Assembly (NCBI RefSeq): GCF_042159835.1
Contig: NZ_JBBVGT010000002.1
Location: 1,736,001 to 1,800,000 of the forward strand
Length of the DNA stretch: 64,000 nt
Source: Albibacterium profundi
GTDB lineage: Bacteria > Bacteroidota > Bacteroidia > Sphingobacteriales > Sphingobacteriaceae
Direction: 5' to 3'
The translations under genes were made by a program, and so were the position numbers. The notes under the pieces were generated by a model. It had not been told where the DNA came from, made no database searches, and saw only the letters and a program-made list of their open reading frames with translations. Positions 1 to 8,276 of this stretch are shown one piece after another; positions within the stretch are counted from its first letter, which is position 1, and the number at the start of each line of letters is the position of its first letter.

Positions 1-249
1 CTCGTGTTTGGTGGAGATGATGGTAGCTTAGCAGATATCGATCCTCAAACTGAAAAACACCCTGGTTTTTCAAAGGCAGTGCTGAGTTTTGACCCAAATA
101 GCAATGAATGGTCGACAATTGCGGAGCAACCGGGGAATGCTGCCGTAACAACCTCACTTGTGGTGTGGAATGGGGAAGTAGTTATCCCCGGAGGAGAAAT
201 AAGACCTGCTGTTCGAACCACGCAAGTCCGAACGGTTATTATTGAGTAG
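1..249 (+). CDS. Cyclically permuted mutarotase (Kelch), C-terminal fragment
   Basis: This is the end of a gene cut by the left window edge; the frame is open from the first base to the TAG at 247-249. The visible 82 residues contain a Kelch-type blade (LVFGGDDG, then SFDPNSNEWS) and finish with a VIPGGEIRPAVRTTQV-type tail. That tail is typical of the cyclically permuted N-acetylneuraminate mutarotase family of Bacteroidota, related to NanM. Such enzymes interconvert sialic acid anomers in the periplasm. The next gene, 20 bases on, is an MFS transporter of the kind paired with these mutarotases, which supports the call. The GTG at 4 is an internal codon and not a start. The substrate is inferred from family and context. 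Confidence 0.7.
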   Translation, partial: LVFGGDDGSLADIDPQTEKHPGFSKAVLSFDPNSNEWSTIAEQPGNAAVTTSLVVWNGEVVIPGGEIRPAVRTTQVRTVIIE

Positions 250-269
250 CTGTCAATTATACCTATTTT

Positions 270-1520
270 ATGAAAAATACAAAATATTATCCATGGTTGG
301 TGGTCGGCTTATTGTGGGTTGTCGCACTTCTGAATTACATGGACAGACAGATGCTGTCGACTATGCGACCGAGTATGGAAGCCGATATCCAAGAGTTGCA
401 ATCGGCTGCAAATTTCGGACACTTAATGGCTATATTCTTATGGATTTACGGATTTATGAGTCCTATAGCGGGTAGTATAGCAGACAAGTTCAGCCGAAAA
501 TGGTTGATCGTTGGGAGTTTGTTCGTTTGGTCAGCAGTTACCTTTGCAATGGGCTACGCAACAACTTTTAGTCAACTTATGTGGTTACGGGGGATTATGG
601 GCGTTAGCGAAGCTCTATATATACCAGCTGGTTTGTCTCTAATTGCTGATTATCATAAAGACAAGACTAGGTCTTTAGCAATCGGTATACATATGACAGG
701 TTTGTACATGGGGCAAGCTTTGGGCGGCTTTGGTGCCACCTTAGCGGAAGCATTCACGTGGCATACGGCGTTTAGATCTTTTGGTTTAGTAGGCGTAGTT
801 TATGCTGTGATTTTGCTGTTTTTCTTGCATGAATCAAAAGAATCAGCGAGAACAACCGGGGGTAATACGAATTCTAATAATGCTTCTGTGAAAAAAGTAC
901 CTGTTTTTAAGGGTTTAAGTGTACTGTTGTCTAATATTGCTTTCTGGGTTATCTTGTTCTATTTTGCCGTGCCTAGTTTACCGGGTTGGGCTACGAAAAA
1001 TTGGTTACCTACTCTTTTTGCACAAAACTTGGATATACCTATGTCATCGGCGGGACCACTGTCGACTATCACAATAGCTGCCTCATCATTTATTGGTGTT
1101 ATATTCGGGGGACTTCTTTCTGATAGATGGGTGCAAAAAAACATTCGTGGCCGGGTTTATACGAGCGCCATCGGAATTGCCTTAACAATTCCTTCTTTGC
1201 TTTTACTCGGTTTTGGGAGCTCGTTGTTTCACGTAGTGGGTGCTGCTTTATGTTTTGGGCTGGGCTTTGGCATGTTCGATGCCAATAATATGCCGATTCT
1301 CTGCCAGTTTGTTTCGGCCAAATATCGTGCTACAGCTTATGGATTGATGAATATGGTCGGCGTTTTTTCCGGAGCATTTATAACAGATTATTTGGGACAG
1401 TCGACTGACGAAGGAAATTTAGGTCATGATTTTGCTATGTTGGCCGGCATTGTAGGTATTGCATTAATCGTGCAATTATACTTTTTACGACCCAAAGTCA
1501 ATGATTTTACAGACTCGTAA
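270..1520 (+). CDS. MFS transporter, probable sialic acid/sugar permease
   Basis: A 416-residue inner-membrane protein with about twelve hydrophobic segments, the size of a complete major facilitator. The NYMDRQML segment (residues 23-29 region) closes helix 1, and the loop between helices 2 and 3 (about 68-79, ADKFSRKW) is the MFS motif A. The N-terminal signature resembles the NanT-type MFS permeases of Bacteroidota, distinct from the E. coli NanT sequence. It lies 20 bases after a mutarotase fragment and is probably co-transcribed with it. Sialic acid is the likely substrate, but a different uronate or amino sugar cannot be excluded. A bidirectional terminator follows at 1671-1695. Confidence 0.8.
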   Translation: MKNTKYYPWLVVGLLWVVALLNYMDRQMLSTMRPSMEADIQELQSAANFGHLMAIFLWIYGFMSPIAGSIADKFSRKWLIVGSLFVWSAVTFAMGYATTFSQLMWLRGIMGVSEALYIPAGLSLIADYHKDKTRSLAIGIHMTGLYMGQALGGFGATLAEAFTWHTAFRSFGLVGVVYAVILLFFLHESKESARTTGGNTNSNNASVKKVPVFKGLSVLLSNIAFWVILFYFAVPSLPGWATKNWLPTLFAQNLDIPMSSAGPLSTITIAASSFIGVIFGGLLSDRWVQKNIRGRVYTSAIGIALTIPSLLLLGFGSSLFHVVGAALCFGLGFGMFDANNMPILCQFVSAKYRATAYGLMNMVGVFSGAFITDYLGQSTDEGNLGHDFAMLAGIVGIALIVQLYFLRPKVNDFTDS

Positions 1521-1670
1521 AATTAGACAATCGATTGTGTTGAAAAAAGATGTTAAAAAATTTGGAAGATATATTACTTAGTGTTACTTTTACACTATCA
1601 AATCAGAGCAATCTATTCTGGTAATTGGTTAAATGTCTTTTCATAATTTAGGTTTATAATTGGTTAGTTC

Positions 1671-1695
1671 AAAACCCCTGCCCATCAGGGGTTTT
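1671..1695. terminator. Bidirectional intrinsic terminator
   Basis: A perfect 10-bp stem (AAAACCCCTG / CAGGGGTTTT) with a 5-nt loop lies between the convergent transporter and glutathione peroxidase genes. A and T runs flank both sides, so it can serve either strand. Confidence 0.85.
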
Positions 1696-1701
1696 GTTAT
1701 T

Positions 1702-2217
1702 TTATAAGTTTTTGGTAATCTCGAAAGATAAAGGTTTAACAGCCGACCGATACCGATGGATCAACTTGCCATTTTCGTCAATAAGAAATTTCTCAAAGTT
1801 CCACTTAATTTCCCCGGTAAAATCTGGATTATTAGCGGAGGTGAGGTATTTAAATAAAGCATTGATGTCTTCTCCCTTAACGCTCGTTTTTTCAGCTAAA
1901 GTGAAGGTCACTCCGTAATTTTTCTCACAAAATGTTTGGATATCCTCATTGCTTCCGGGTTCTTGGCCGCCGAAATTATTCGCGGGCACTCCAATTACAA
2001 CCAGTTGGTCTTTATATTTCTTTGAGAGCTCCTCTAGCTCGGCGTATTGCGGGGTAAAGCCACATTCGGAAGCAGTGTTAACGATCAAGATTTTTTTTCC
2101 TTTGAAGGTTGAAAGGTCGATCGGTTCGCCATCGATGCTGTTTAATTTAAATTGGTATACGTTTTCTGGGGGAGTCATAAATAAGACACTAAATAATAAG
2201 ATAAAGAGAGTTTTCAT
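1702..2217 (-). CDS. Glutathione peroxidase family protein (Cys type), exported
   Basis: 171 residues with a hydrophobic N-terminus that looks like a signal peptide (about residues 1-16), so the mature protein is probably periplasmic. The thioredoxin-fold peroxidase signature NTASECGFTPQY carries the peroxidatic Cys52 in place of selenocysteine. Gln85 (FGGQEPGSN) and the Trp of KWNFEKFLI complete the catalytic triad. Enzymes of this type reduce peroxides, commonly with thioredoxin-like donors when Cys replaces Sec. The gene starts 11 bases after the stop of the upstream N-acetylglucosamine kinase on the same strand, so the two are likely co-transcribed, although no functional link is obvious. 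Confidence 0.88.
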   Translation of the reverse strand: MKTLFILLFSVLFMTPPENVYQFKLNSIDGEPIDLSTFKGKKILIVNTASECGFTPQYAELEELSKKYKDQLVVIGVPANNFGGQEPGSNEDIQTFCEKNYGVTFTLAEKTSVKGEDINALFKYLTSANNPDFTGEIKWNFEKFLIDENGKLIHRYRSAVKPLSFEITKNL

Positions 2218-2228
2218 GATTGCTGTTT

Positions 2229-3104
2229 TTAAATGTCATTTATATAGTCGCTCCGCTGAGCTTCCTTTTCTAATATGAATGCATACAAATCTTCAATCGG
2301 TTGTTGAATGATTTTTCCGATACGGATATTATGTTTTTTGCAAACATTGCGCAATTGCTTATTATAGAAATATGCTATCGAACCTACGAAATGGCATTCG
2401 TGTTCCTGATAATCAGCATAGCTGAAGACATTGGTTTTCACAAATTCTTCAAAGCCGTTATCTAAGAGCTCAGAAACATAACTATGATCGGTATGTTCAG
2501 CGAGAAATGGGGCGAATGAAGCTAAAAATGCGTTTGGATTGGGTTCTTGATAAACGTGTTTCATGATGTTCTCTTTATTAACATCATAGGTAGCTCCAAA
2601 TGCCAAATTAATTTCCGAAGGCATTCGCCCGTATAGATAGTCGGTTACAAGTTTTTTTCCAAACCAAGCTCCTGAACCTAAATCGCCTAAGATAAAGCCA
2701 GTTCCAAATTTGCTAGGCAGTACATTCTCGCCGTCAAAAAAGGAAATGTTAGACCCCGTTCCCATCGTGCTGATAAAGCCAGGTCGCGCACCGCAAGTGG
2801 CATATGCGGAACCAATCAGGTCTGTATCAACAGACACAAATGCGTTTTTAAAGATGTGTGAAACTGCATTTGAAACAATTTCTCGTCGGTCCGGAGACGT
2901 ACAGCCCGAGCCGAAAAAGTAAATTTCAGTAATATCGTTGATATAGGGTACTATTTCCTTAAACGATTGGATGATTTTGACGATTTCCTTTTCCTGCGTG
3001 AAAAATGGGTTGATTCCCTGTGTGCGATAACGTAATGGTTCACTACCATTGGGAGCGAACATCCAGTCCGACTTAAATGAACCACTATCGACGACAAGTA
3101 TCAT
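2229..3104 (-). CDS. N-acetylglucosamine kinase, BadF/BadG ATPase family
   Basis: A 291-residue ASKHA-fold kinase. The N-terminal phosphate loop reads MILVVDSGSFKSDW, with Asp6 and the Gly/Ser turn expected for ATP binding. STMGTGSN and GDLGSGAWFGKKL are the second phosphate and adenosine motifs of the family. Members phosphorylate N-acetylglucosamine or related amino sugars in the cytoplasm. I place the start at the ATG at 3104; an in-frame TTG two codons upstream is less likely because family members begin with M-I-L. A TAAATTTG promoter element lies upstream at 3137-3144. The neighbouring sialate-type transporter and mutarotase suggest an amino-sugar utilisation region. Confidence 0.85.
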   Translation of the reverse strand: MILVVDSGSFKSDWMFAPNGSEPLRYRTQGINPFFTQEKEIVKIIQSFKEIVPYINDITEIYFFGSGCTSPDRREIVSNAVSHIFKNAFVSVDTDLIGSAYATCGARPGFISTMGTGSNISFFDGENVLPSKFGTGFILGDLGSGAWFGKKLVTDYLYGRMPSEINLAFGATYDVNKENIMKHVYQEPNPNAFLASFAPFLAEHTDHSYVSELLDNGFEEFVKTNVFSYADYQEHECHFVGSIAYFYNKQLRNVCKKHNIRIGKIIQQPIEDLYAFILEKEAQRSDYINDI

Positions 3105-3136
3105 ATGCAAATATTAAATTTCAAAATGTGTAGATT

Positions 3137-3144
3137 CAAATTTA
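3137..3144 (-). promoter_or_regulatory. Bacteroidota -7 element for the GlcNAc kinase/GPx pair
   Basis: On the minus strand this reads TAAATTTG, an exact match to TAnnTTTG, about 33 bases before the kinase ATG. No clear TTTG at the -33 distance was found. Confidence 0.45.
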
Positions 3145-3262
3145 CAAATAATTTTAGTTAATCTTGTTGGGGTTTAAAACGACCCCGTGTGGGATATTGA
3201 CTATATTGGGTTGAATTTACTTTCAAAGTTGTTTGCAATTTTCTTCTTTAACTATAAAAACT

Positions 3263-5050
3263 ATGAGGACACGTTTTATCTATTTATTTATGATTCTAAT
3301 GACGACAGCTTTCGCAACGAGGGCACAACCAAAAATAAGCTTTGATGTTTCGTTCACGGAGCCACAAGCACATTATATTGACGTTCAAATGGAAATCGAC
3401 GATTTAAGTAAGGGTTTTGTCGACCTGAAGATGCCAGTATGGGCACCAGGATCTTACTTGATTCGGGAGTTTCCTAAAAACGTTGAAAGTGTTCAGGCGC
3501 GGGATTCCGGTTCAGAGGACCTGAAGGTTTATAAGATTGATAAGAATACATGGCGAGTAGAAAATGGTAAGGCAAAAAAGATTGTTGTGAATTACAGGGT
3601 CTATGCCTTCGAAGTGTCTGTTCGTACTAGTTTCGTCGACGAAAGTCATGCGTTTTTGTCGCCAACCGGGGTGTTTATGTTTGTTGATGGGTTTATTGAT
3701 GAGCCGACCGAGGTGACGGTCACACCTTATGAGGGCTGGTCTAAAATATCGACAGGTTTAGAACCTGTTACAGGCCAAAAGAATACATTCTACGCTGAGA
3801 ATTTTGACATTTTGTTCGATTCTCCGATTGAAGTTGGTAATCAAGATGTGTTTGAGTTTACTGCCGCCGGAGTGAAGCATGAGGTCGCCATGGTCGGTGG
3901 AGGAAACTATGATAAAGAGCGTCTAAAACGGGATATGGCCAGTATTGTTGAGGAATCTACTGCTGTTTTCGGTGTTAATCCGAATAAGCGATATGTCTTT
4001 ATTGTTCATAATTATGCCTCGGGTGGAGGAGGTCTAGAGCACTTGAATTCGACCGTTTTAGGGGCGTCTCGTTTTGCTTACAGTAATCCGGCCCGCTATA
4101 ATGGCTTCTTGGGACTTGTTGCTCACGAATATTTTCACGTTTGGAATATAAAGAGACTTAGACCGGAGAGCTTGGGTCCATTTAACTATAGTGCAGAAAA
4201 CTATACAACAAATTTGTGGATAGCGGAAGGCTTTACAGCGTATTACGATAATCTATTAGTTCGTAGGGCTGGCTTTTATGATGAGAGTAATTATCTGAGA
4301 ATGTTAACTAATGATATCGAAGCGGTGGAGAATAGACCGGGAAATTTGATCCAGCCATTAAGCTTGGCGAGTTTCGATGCTTGGATTAAATATTACCGTC
4401 CAGACGAGAATTCGGCAAATACTAGCGTGTCGTATTATAATAAAGGAGCGTTAATGGGTATGCTACTTGACCTGAAAACTCTTCATGCTACAAACGGTGA
4501 AAAGCGATTGGACGATATTATGAAGGCGATGTACGATCAGTATTACATTAAACTAAACCGTGGCTTTACAGATGCTGAATTTAAATCAATGGCTGAAAAG
4601 GTGGCGGGCGTTTCAATTGATGATATATACCATTATGTAAATAACGCCGAGTCGATCGATTATAATAAATACCTCAGTTATGCGGGAATGAGACTTGTCA
4701 ATCAGTTGGAGGGAACTAGTATACCTGATTTCGGTGTCCGATTGGTCGGTAATCGTATCGCATCTGTCTCTAGAAATAGTGGAGCATGGAATGCCGGGTT
4801 AAATGTCCATGATGAATTAATTGCTATCAACGGTTATCGTATTGACGAGCAGGGAAATGAGATGGACCGTATTTTGGGGGGAGCCAGTGTCGGTGATGAA
4901 ATTACTGTTTTGGTTTCTCGAGACGGAATCATCAAGGAGTTTAAGGTTACTTTGCCCGAGAGCAAACGCGCTGATTACGTGATTGAACCTATGCCTAACG
5001 CGACCAAAGAGCAGATATCTATAAGAAAAATATGGTTATCTATAGATTAG
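3263..5050 (+). CDS. M61 family aminopeptidase with C-terminal PDZ domain
   Basis: A 595-residue exported metallopeptidase. It begins with a signal peptide ending at ATRAQ (about residue 22). The zinc motif HEYFH is at residues 288-292, followed by VWNIKRLRP, a strong M61 (glycyl aminopeptidase) signature, and the third ligand lies in WIAEGFTAYYD. A PDZ domain occupies roughly the last 100 residues (DFGVRLVGNRIASV onward, with AGLNVHDELIAING). Family members cleave N-terminal residues from peptides; here the site would be the periplasm or cell surface. The start is the ATG at 3263, which gives a clean signal peptide; the upstream in-frame TTG would prepend ten unrelated residues. It is monocistronic, ended by the terminator at 5071-5098. 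Confidence 0.9.
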   Translation: MRTRFIYLFMILMTTAFATRAQPKISFDVSFTEPQAHYIDVQMEIDDLSKGFVDLKMPVWAPGSYLIREFPKNVESVQARDSGSEDLKVYKIDKNTWRVENGKAKKIVVNYRVYAFEVSVRTSFVDESHAFLSPTGVFMFVDGFIDEPTEVTVTPYEGWSKISTGLEPVTGQKNTFYAENFDILFDSPIEVGNQDVFEFTAAGVKHEVAMVGGGNYDKERLKRDMASIVEESTAVFGVNPNKRYVFIVHNYASGGGGLEHLNSTVLGASRFAYSNPARYNGFLGLVAHEYFHVWNIKRLRPESLGPFNYSAENYTTNLWIAEGFTAYYDNLLVRRAGFYDESNYLRMLTNDIEAVENRPGNLIQPLSLASFDAWIKYYRPDENSANTSVSYYNKGALMGMLLDLKTLHATNGEKRLDDIMKAMYDQYYIKLNRGFTDAEFKSMAEKVAGVSIDDIYHYVNNAESIDYNKYLSYAGMRLVNQLEGTSIPDFGVRLVGNRIASVSRNSGAWNAGLNVHDELIAINGYRIDEQGNEMDRILGGASVGDEITVLVSRDGIIKEFKVTLPESKRADYVIEPMPNATKEQISIRKIWLSID

Positions 5051-5070
5051 TGATTCGCTAAGATAAGAAA

Positions 5071-5098
5071 AGGCGGTTATGTGAATAACCGCCTTTTT
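5071..5098. terminator. Bidirectional intrinsic terminator
   Basis: A 10-bp stem (AGGCGGTTAT / ATAACCGCCT) with a 4-nt loop, a T-run on the right and an A-rich flank on the left. It separates the convergent M61 peptidase and barrel-protein genes. Confidence 0.85.
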
Positions 5099-5121
5099 AA
5101 TTGTTGATTTTGTGGGTTTAG

Positions 5122-5616
5122 TTAGAATGCGAAACGAATGGAAAGACCAAAACCTTCAGCATCAAAACCTGTATCCGGAGTGACCTCTAAAGCTGGTTTC
5201 CAGTCTAGTGAAGCGTTAATCGGTGCGCCGTTAAACTTATAATCCAAACCTAAGACTCCGTCTATGCTAAGCGCAATTTCCGAATCATGATTGTCATGTT
5301 TATAATCCCATACACCAATTCCGGCACCACCACCATAGTACCATCTAAGTCCTGGAGCGTTGTTTATTGGTAGATGTCGCTCATACAAACCGATTAAACG
5401 GAAGGTAGAGTACTGGTTTTTCTTACTGCGGAAGTTCACGATAAAATCTAACGCATCGCTGCTGTTTACGAAGTGCTTGAACGTGATACCGTTTGCTACT
5501 CCGAAACGACCCCCGATAGCATTTCTATAGTCATTCCCTAATGCCTGAGCTTTTGCTTCCTGACTAGAAATGCTTAGAAAACCTACGGTAATAAATAGTA
5601 AAAATAGTTTTTTCAT
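5122..5616 (-). CDS. Small outer-membrane beta-barrel-like protein, unknown function
   Basis: 164 residues with a clear signal peptide (MKKLFLLFITVGFL..., cleaved near AKA-QA, about residue 23). The mature part alternates hydrophobic and polar residues with many Gly and aromatic residues (YYGGGAGIGVWDY), and it ends in a terminal Phe (SIRFAF), as expected for a barrel strand recognised by the BAM machinery. It resembles the small porin-like or PorT-like barrel proteins common in Bacteroidota. No catalytic motif is visible and the function is unknown. It appears monocistronic, with a -7 element at 5652-5659. Confidence 0.75.
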   Translation of the reverse strand: MKKLFLLFITVGFLSISSQEAKAQALGNDYRNAIGGRFGVANGITFKHFVNSSDALDFIVNFRSKKNQYSTFRLIGLYERHLPINNAPGLRWYYGGGAGIGVWDYKHDNHDSEIALSIDGVLGLDYKFNGAPINASLDWKPALEVTPDTGFDAEGFGLSIRFAF

Positions 5617-5651
5617 TTCTTTTCGTTTTTTTATATATACTATGCATTAAC

Positions 5652-5659
5652 CAAATTTA
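5652..5659 (-). promoter_or_regulatory. Bacteroidota -7 element for the small barrel protein
   Basis: The minus strand reads TAAATTTG (TAnnTTTG), 36 bases before the ATG at 5616. No -33 TTTG at the usual spacing was seen. Confidence 0.45.
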
Positions 5660-5793
5660 ATGCCAAATAGGCTTGATCTGCTTTATTAGACGATGTTGAT
5701 TATGGACGTCTTAAATCAAGCTTATGTTCTAACATCATAGATTGGAATTATTTTCTTATTTTTAAGCAGGCGCATCACCTTAAAATTGACATT

Positions 5794-7563
5794 ATGATGG
5801 AGATAAAAAGAATGTTTGATATTTTGGAAAACTACAAGCATAATTTTTCAAAAAATGAAATGGTGTCTGGAAAATTTAAAGGGCAATGGCAAACCTATAG
5901 TACAGACGAATTTGTTCATAATGTAGATAGCTTGAGTCGTGCTTTATTGAAGTCGGGTATAAAAAAAGGTGATAAGGTCGCCATTATGTCGGCAAATCGA
6001 CCCGAGTGGAATTTTTGTGATTTCGGCGTTATGCAAGTCGGCGCGGCAATTGTACCTCTTTATCCTACCTTGTCACGACAGGATCTAAATCATATATTGA
6101 CAGATGCAGGTGTGCAGCTAATTTTTGTTTCTAACGCGGAGTTATATAAAAAGTTAGAGAAATGTATCAGCGCTTTATCTACGTCAGTAGAGGTGATCTC
6201 TTTTGATGATGTGCCAGGAACGACTGCGTGGTCGGACTTTCTAAAAAAGGGAGATGCGGAAGACGATCTAGAAGAAATAAAGAGTCAAATAGATGAAGAG
6301 GACTTGTTGACACTGATCTATACATCTGGTACAACAGGAAAGCCAAAGGGGGTGTGCTTAAGTCATCGGAATATAATTAGTAATATTTTAGCTTCAAGAG
6401 ATTTGTTCCCGGACGAGTATCAGAAGGCTATCAGTTTTTTACCTCTTTCGCATGTCTTTGAGCGAATGGTAGTATACATGTATTTTTCGCTTGGAATATC
6501 CGTATACTATGCCGAAAGTATGGATACGATTATTGATGATATCAAAGAGGTGAAACCTGATGGTTTTACGACGGTGCCAAGAGTATTGGAGAAGGTGTAT
6601 GATGCTATCTATGCTAAGGGAAAAGCCTTGACTGGAATTAAAAAATCCATCTTTTTTTGGGCATTGAACTTAGGCTTGCGCTACAAAGAGCCTGGTAAAA
6701 ATAGTGCTTTATATAATATCCAATTAGCCCTAGCTCGGAAATTGGTTTTTAAGAAATGGCAAGAGGCGCTAGGAGGCAATATTGTAGCTCTTATTTCTGG
6801 CGGGGCTGCATTACAAGAAAGGCTGACAAGGGTGTTCTGGGCGGCTGGAATACCCGTGTTGGAGGGATATGGATTGACGGAAACGTCGCCTGTTATCGCT
6901 GTAAATGGGTTAAAGGCTGATCAAATTAGGTTCGGGACAGTGGGTAAAGTCTTGTCTAACGTAAAAGTCAAGATAGCAGAAGACGGAGAAGTGCTGTGTA
7001 AGGGCCCCAGTATTTTTATGAGCTATTATAAAAACGAGGAGGCGACAGCTGAAATCATTGATGAAAATGGCTATCTCCATACGGGCGACATAGGAGAGTT
7101 AAGTAAAGATGGCTTTTTGAAGATTACAGATCGCAAGAAGGAGATGTTTAAGACCTCTGGTGGAAAATACATAGCACCACAGGTGTTAGAGAACAAGTTC
7201 ATGGAGTCATTATTTATTGCTCAGGTAATGATTGTGGGTGAGGGGCGACGGTTTCCCTCGGCGCTGATCGTTCCTGCGTTCGAAAAGCTGAAAAGTTGGT
7301 GTAAAATTAAGGGCATCGAATGGCAGTCTGCGGAGGAAATTATTAAGAACCCTCAAGTGATTGATAAATATCAGCGTGAAATTGATCGACTAAATAAGGG
7401 TTTTGGTCACTGGGAGCAGATAAAGAAGTTTATTCTCTTGCCAAACGAGTGGACAATCGATGCGGGAGAGCTAACCCCCAAGCTAAGTTTGCGCCGTAAG
7501 ATTATTTTAAATAATCATGCGACGGAATTGGACAGTATTTACGAGGGTGAGACTAAGAAATAA
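5794..7563 (+). CDS. Long-chain fatty acid--CoA ligase (AMP-forming)
   Basis: 589 residues of the adenylate-forming superfamily. The P-loop-like A3 motif YTSGTTGKPKG sits near residues 177-187, YGLTETSPV forms the A5 adenine-binding motif, and YLHTGDIGEL plus ITDRKKEMFKTSGGKY give the A7/A8 hinge and the core of the C-terminal domain. The enzyme activates free fatty acids to acyl-CoA with ATP, feeding beta-oxidation (the fadNAE operon lies 5 kb away) or lipid synthesis. The double ATG (5794 and 5797) leaves a one-codon uncertainty. It converges on the TrkA gene with only 9 bases between the stops and no visible terminator. Confidence 0.92.
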   Translation: MMEIKRMFDILENYKHNFSKNEMVSGKFKGQWQTYSTDEFVHNVDSLSRALLKSGIKKGDKVAIMSANRPEWNFCDFGVMQVGAAIVPLYPTLSRQDLNHILTDAGVQLIFVSNAELYKKLEKCISALSTSVEVISFDDVPGTTAWSDFLKKGDAEDDLEEIKSQIDEEDLLTLIYTSGTTGKPKGVCLSHRNIISNILASRDLFPDEYQKAISFLPLSHVFERMVVYMYFSLGISVYYAESMDTIIDDIKEVKPDGFTTVPRVLEKVYDAIYAKGKALTGIKKSIFFWALNLGLRYKEPGKNSALYNIQLALARKLVFKKWQEALGGNIVALISGGAALQERLTRVFWAAGIPVLEGYGLTETSPVIAVNGLKADQIRFGTVGKVLSNVKVKIAEDGEVLCKGPSIFMSYYKNEEATAEIIDENGYLHTGDIGELSKDGFLKITDRKKEMFKTSGGKYIAPQVLENKFMESLFIAQVMIVGEGRRFPSALIVPAFEKLKSWCKIKGIEWQSAEEIIKNPQVIDKYQREIDRLNKGFGHWEQIKKFILLPNEWTIDAGELTPKLSLRRKIILNNHATELDSIYEGETKK

Positions 7564-7572
7564 GTAGTTGAT

Positions 7573-8253
7573 TTAGGAGTCAATTAGCTTATTGATATTC
7601 TCCATCTCGCCGAAGATGACCAATAAGTCGCCAGCCTCTAATCGGGTATGGGAGGTTGCGATGCCCGATGCTTCTTTGATAACTTTTGCTACTCCTTTGA
7701 CCGTCTCTTGTTTTTCTTTGATGGTGGTAAGAACAATAAGCTGGTATTGATTGGTGAAATCAGCCTCGATCAATGTTTTACCTACATAGCGCTGGGGTAC
7801 TTTGGTTTCAACAATACTGTATTTTTCCGATATTTTAAATGAGTCGACGATATTTAGGTTGACCAACCTCACGGCAAGCCGCTCGGCCGACTCTTCTTCA
7901 GGCATAATGAACTCTTCAATTTTCATTGCTTCTAATACCGTCTGCTGTAGATCGGATACTACACGGGCGATGATTCTTTTGATGTCAAATTGTTTTAAAA
8001 CGGCAGTGGACATCAGAGAGGAGGCTTCATCTTCTCCGATGGCAACGATAACTGCATGAGCATCTTTCACAGGAAGCGATGCTACCGCGTTTTTGTCGGT
8101 AGCGTCTAAGCAAACTGTGTGGGTGATTTTATCTTTAAATTGCTCGACTTTTTTCATGTCATTGTCGGCGCCGATGACTTCGTGTCCGAGCTCCGTGAGT
8201 TTAACGGCGAGCGATTTCCCGAAATGTCCTAATCCAAAAACTATAAACTTCAT
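7573..8253 (-). CDS. Potassium uptake regulatory subunit, TrkA/KtrA type
   Basis: 226 residues with one RCK module. The N-terminal Rossmann fold shows GLGHFG (residues 7-12) and the acidic Asp30 at the end of strand 2 (VIGAD), which bind NAD(H) or ATP/ADP. A C-terminal RCK_C domain follows (about residues 135-222). A single RCK per chain is the KtrA plan, as opposed to the duplicated E. coli TrkA. It acts as a cytoplasmic ring gating the channel subunit. It begins 23 bases after the TrkH/KtrB-like gene on the same strand, so the two form an operon. Confidence 0.9.
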   Translation of the reverse strand: MKFIVFGLGHFGKSLAVKLTELGHEVIGADNDMKKVEQFKDKITHTVCLDATDKNAVASLPVKDAHAVIVAIGEDEASSLMSTAVLKQFDIKRIIARVVSDLQQTVLEAMKIEEFIMPEEESAERLAVRLVNLNIVDSFKISEKYSIVETKVPQRYVGKTLIEADFTNQYQLIVLTTIKEKQETVKGVAKVIKEASGIATSHTRLEAGDLLVIFGEMENINKLIDS

Positions 8254-8276
8254 ATTTAATTTTTAATAATCTAACC

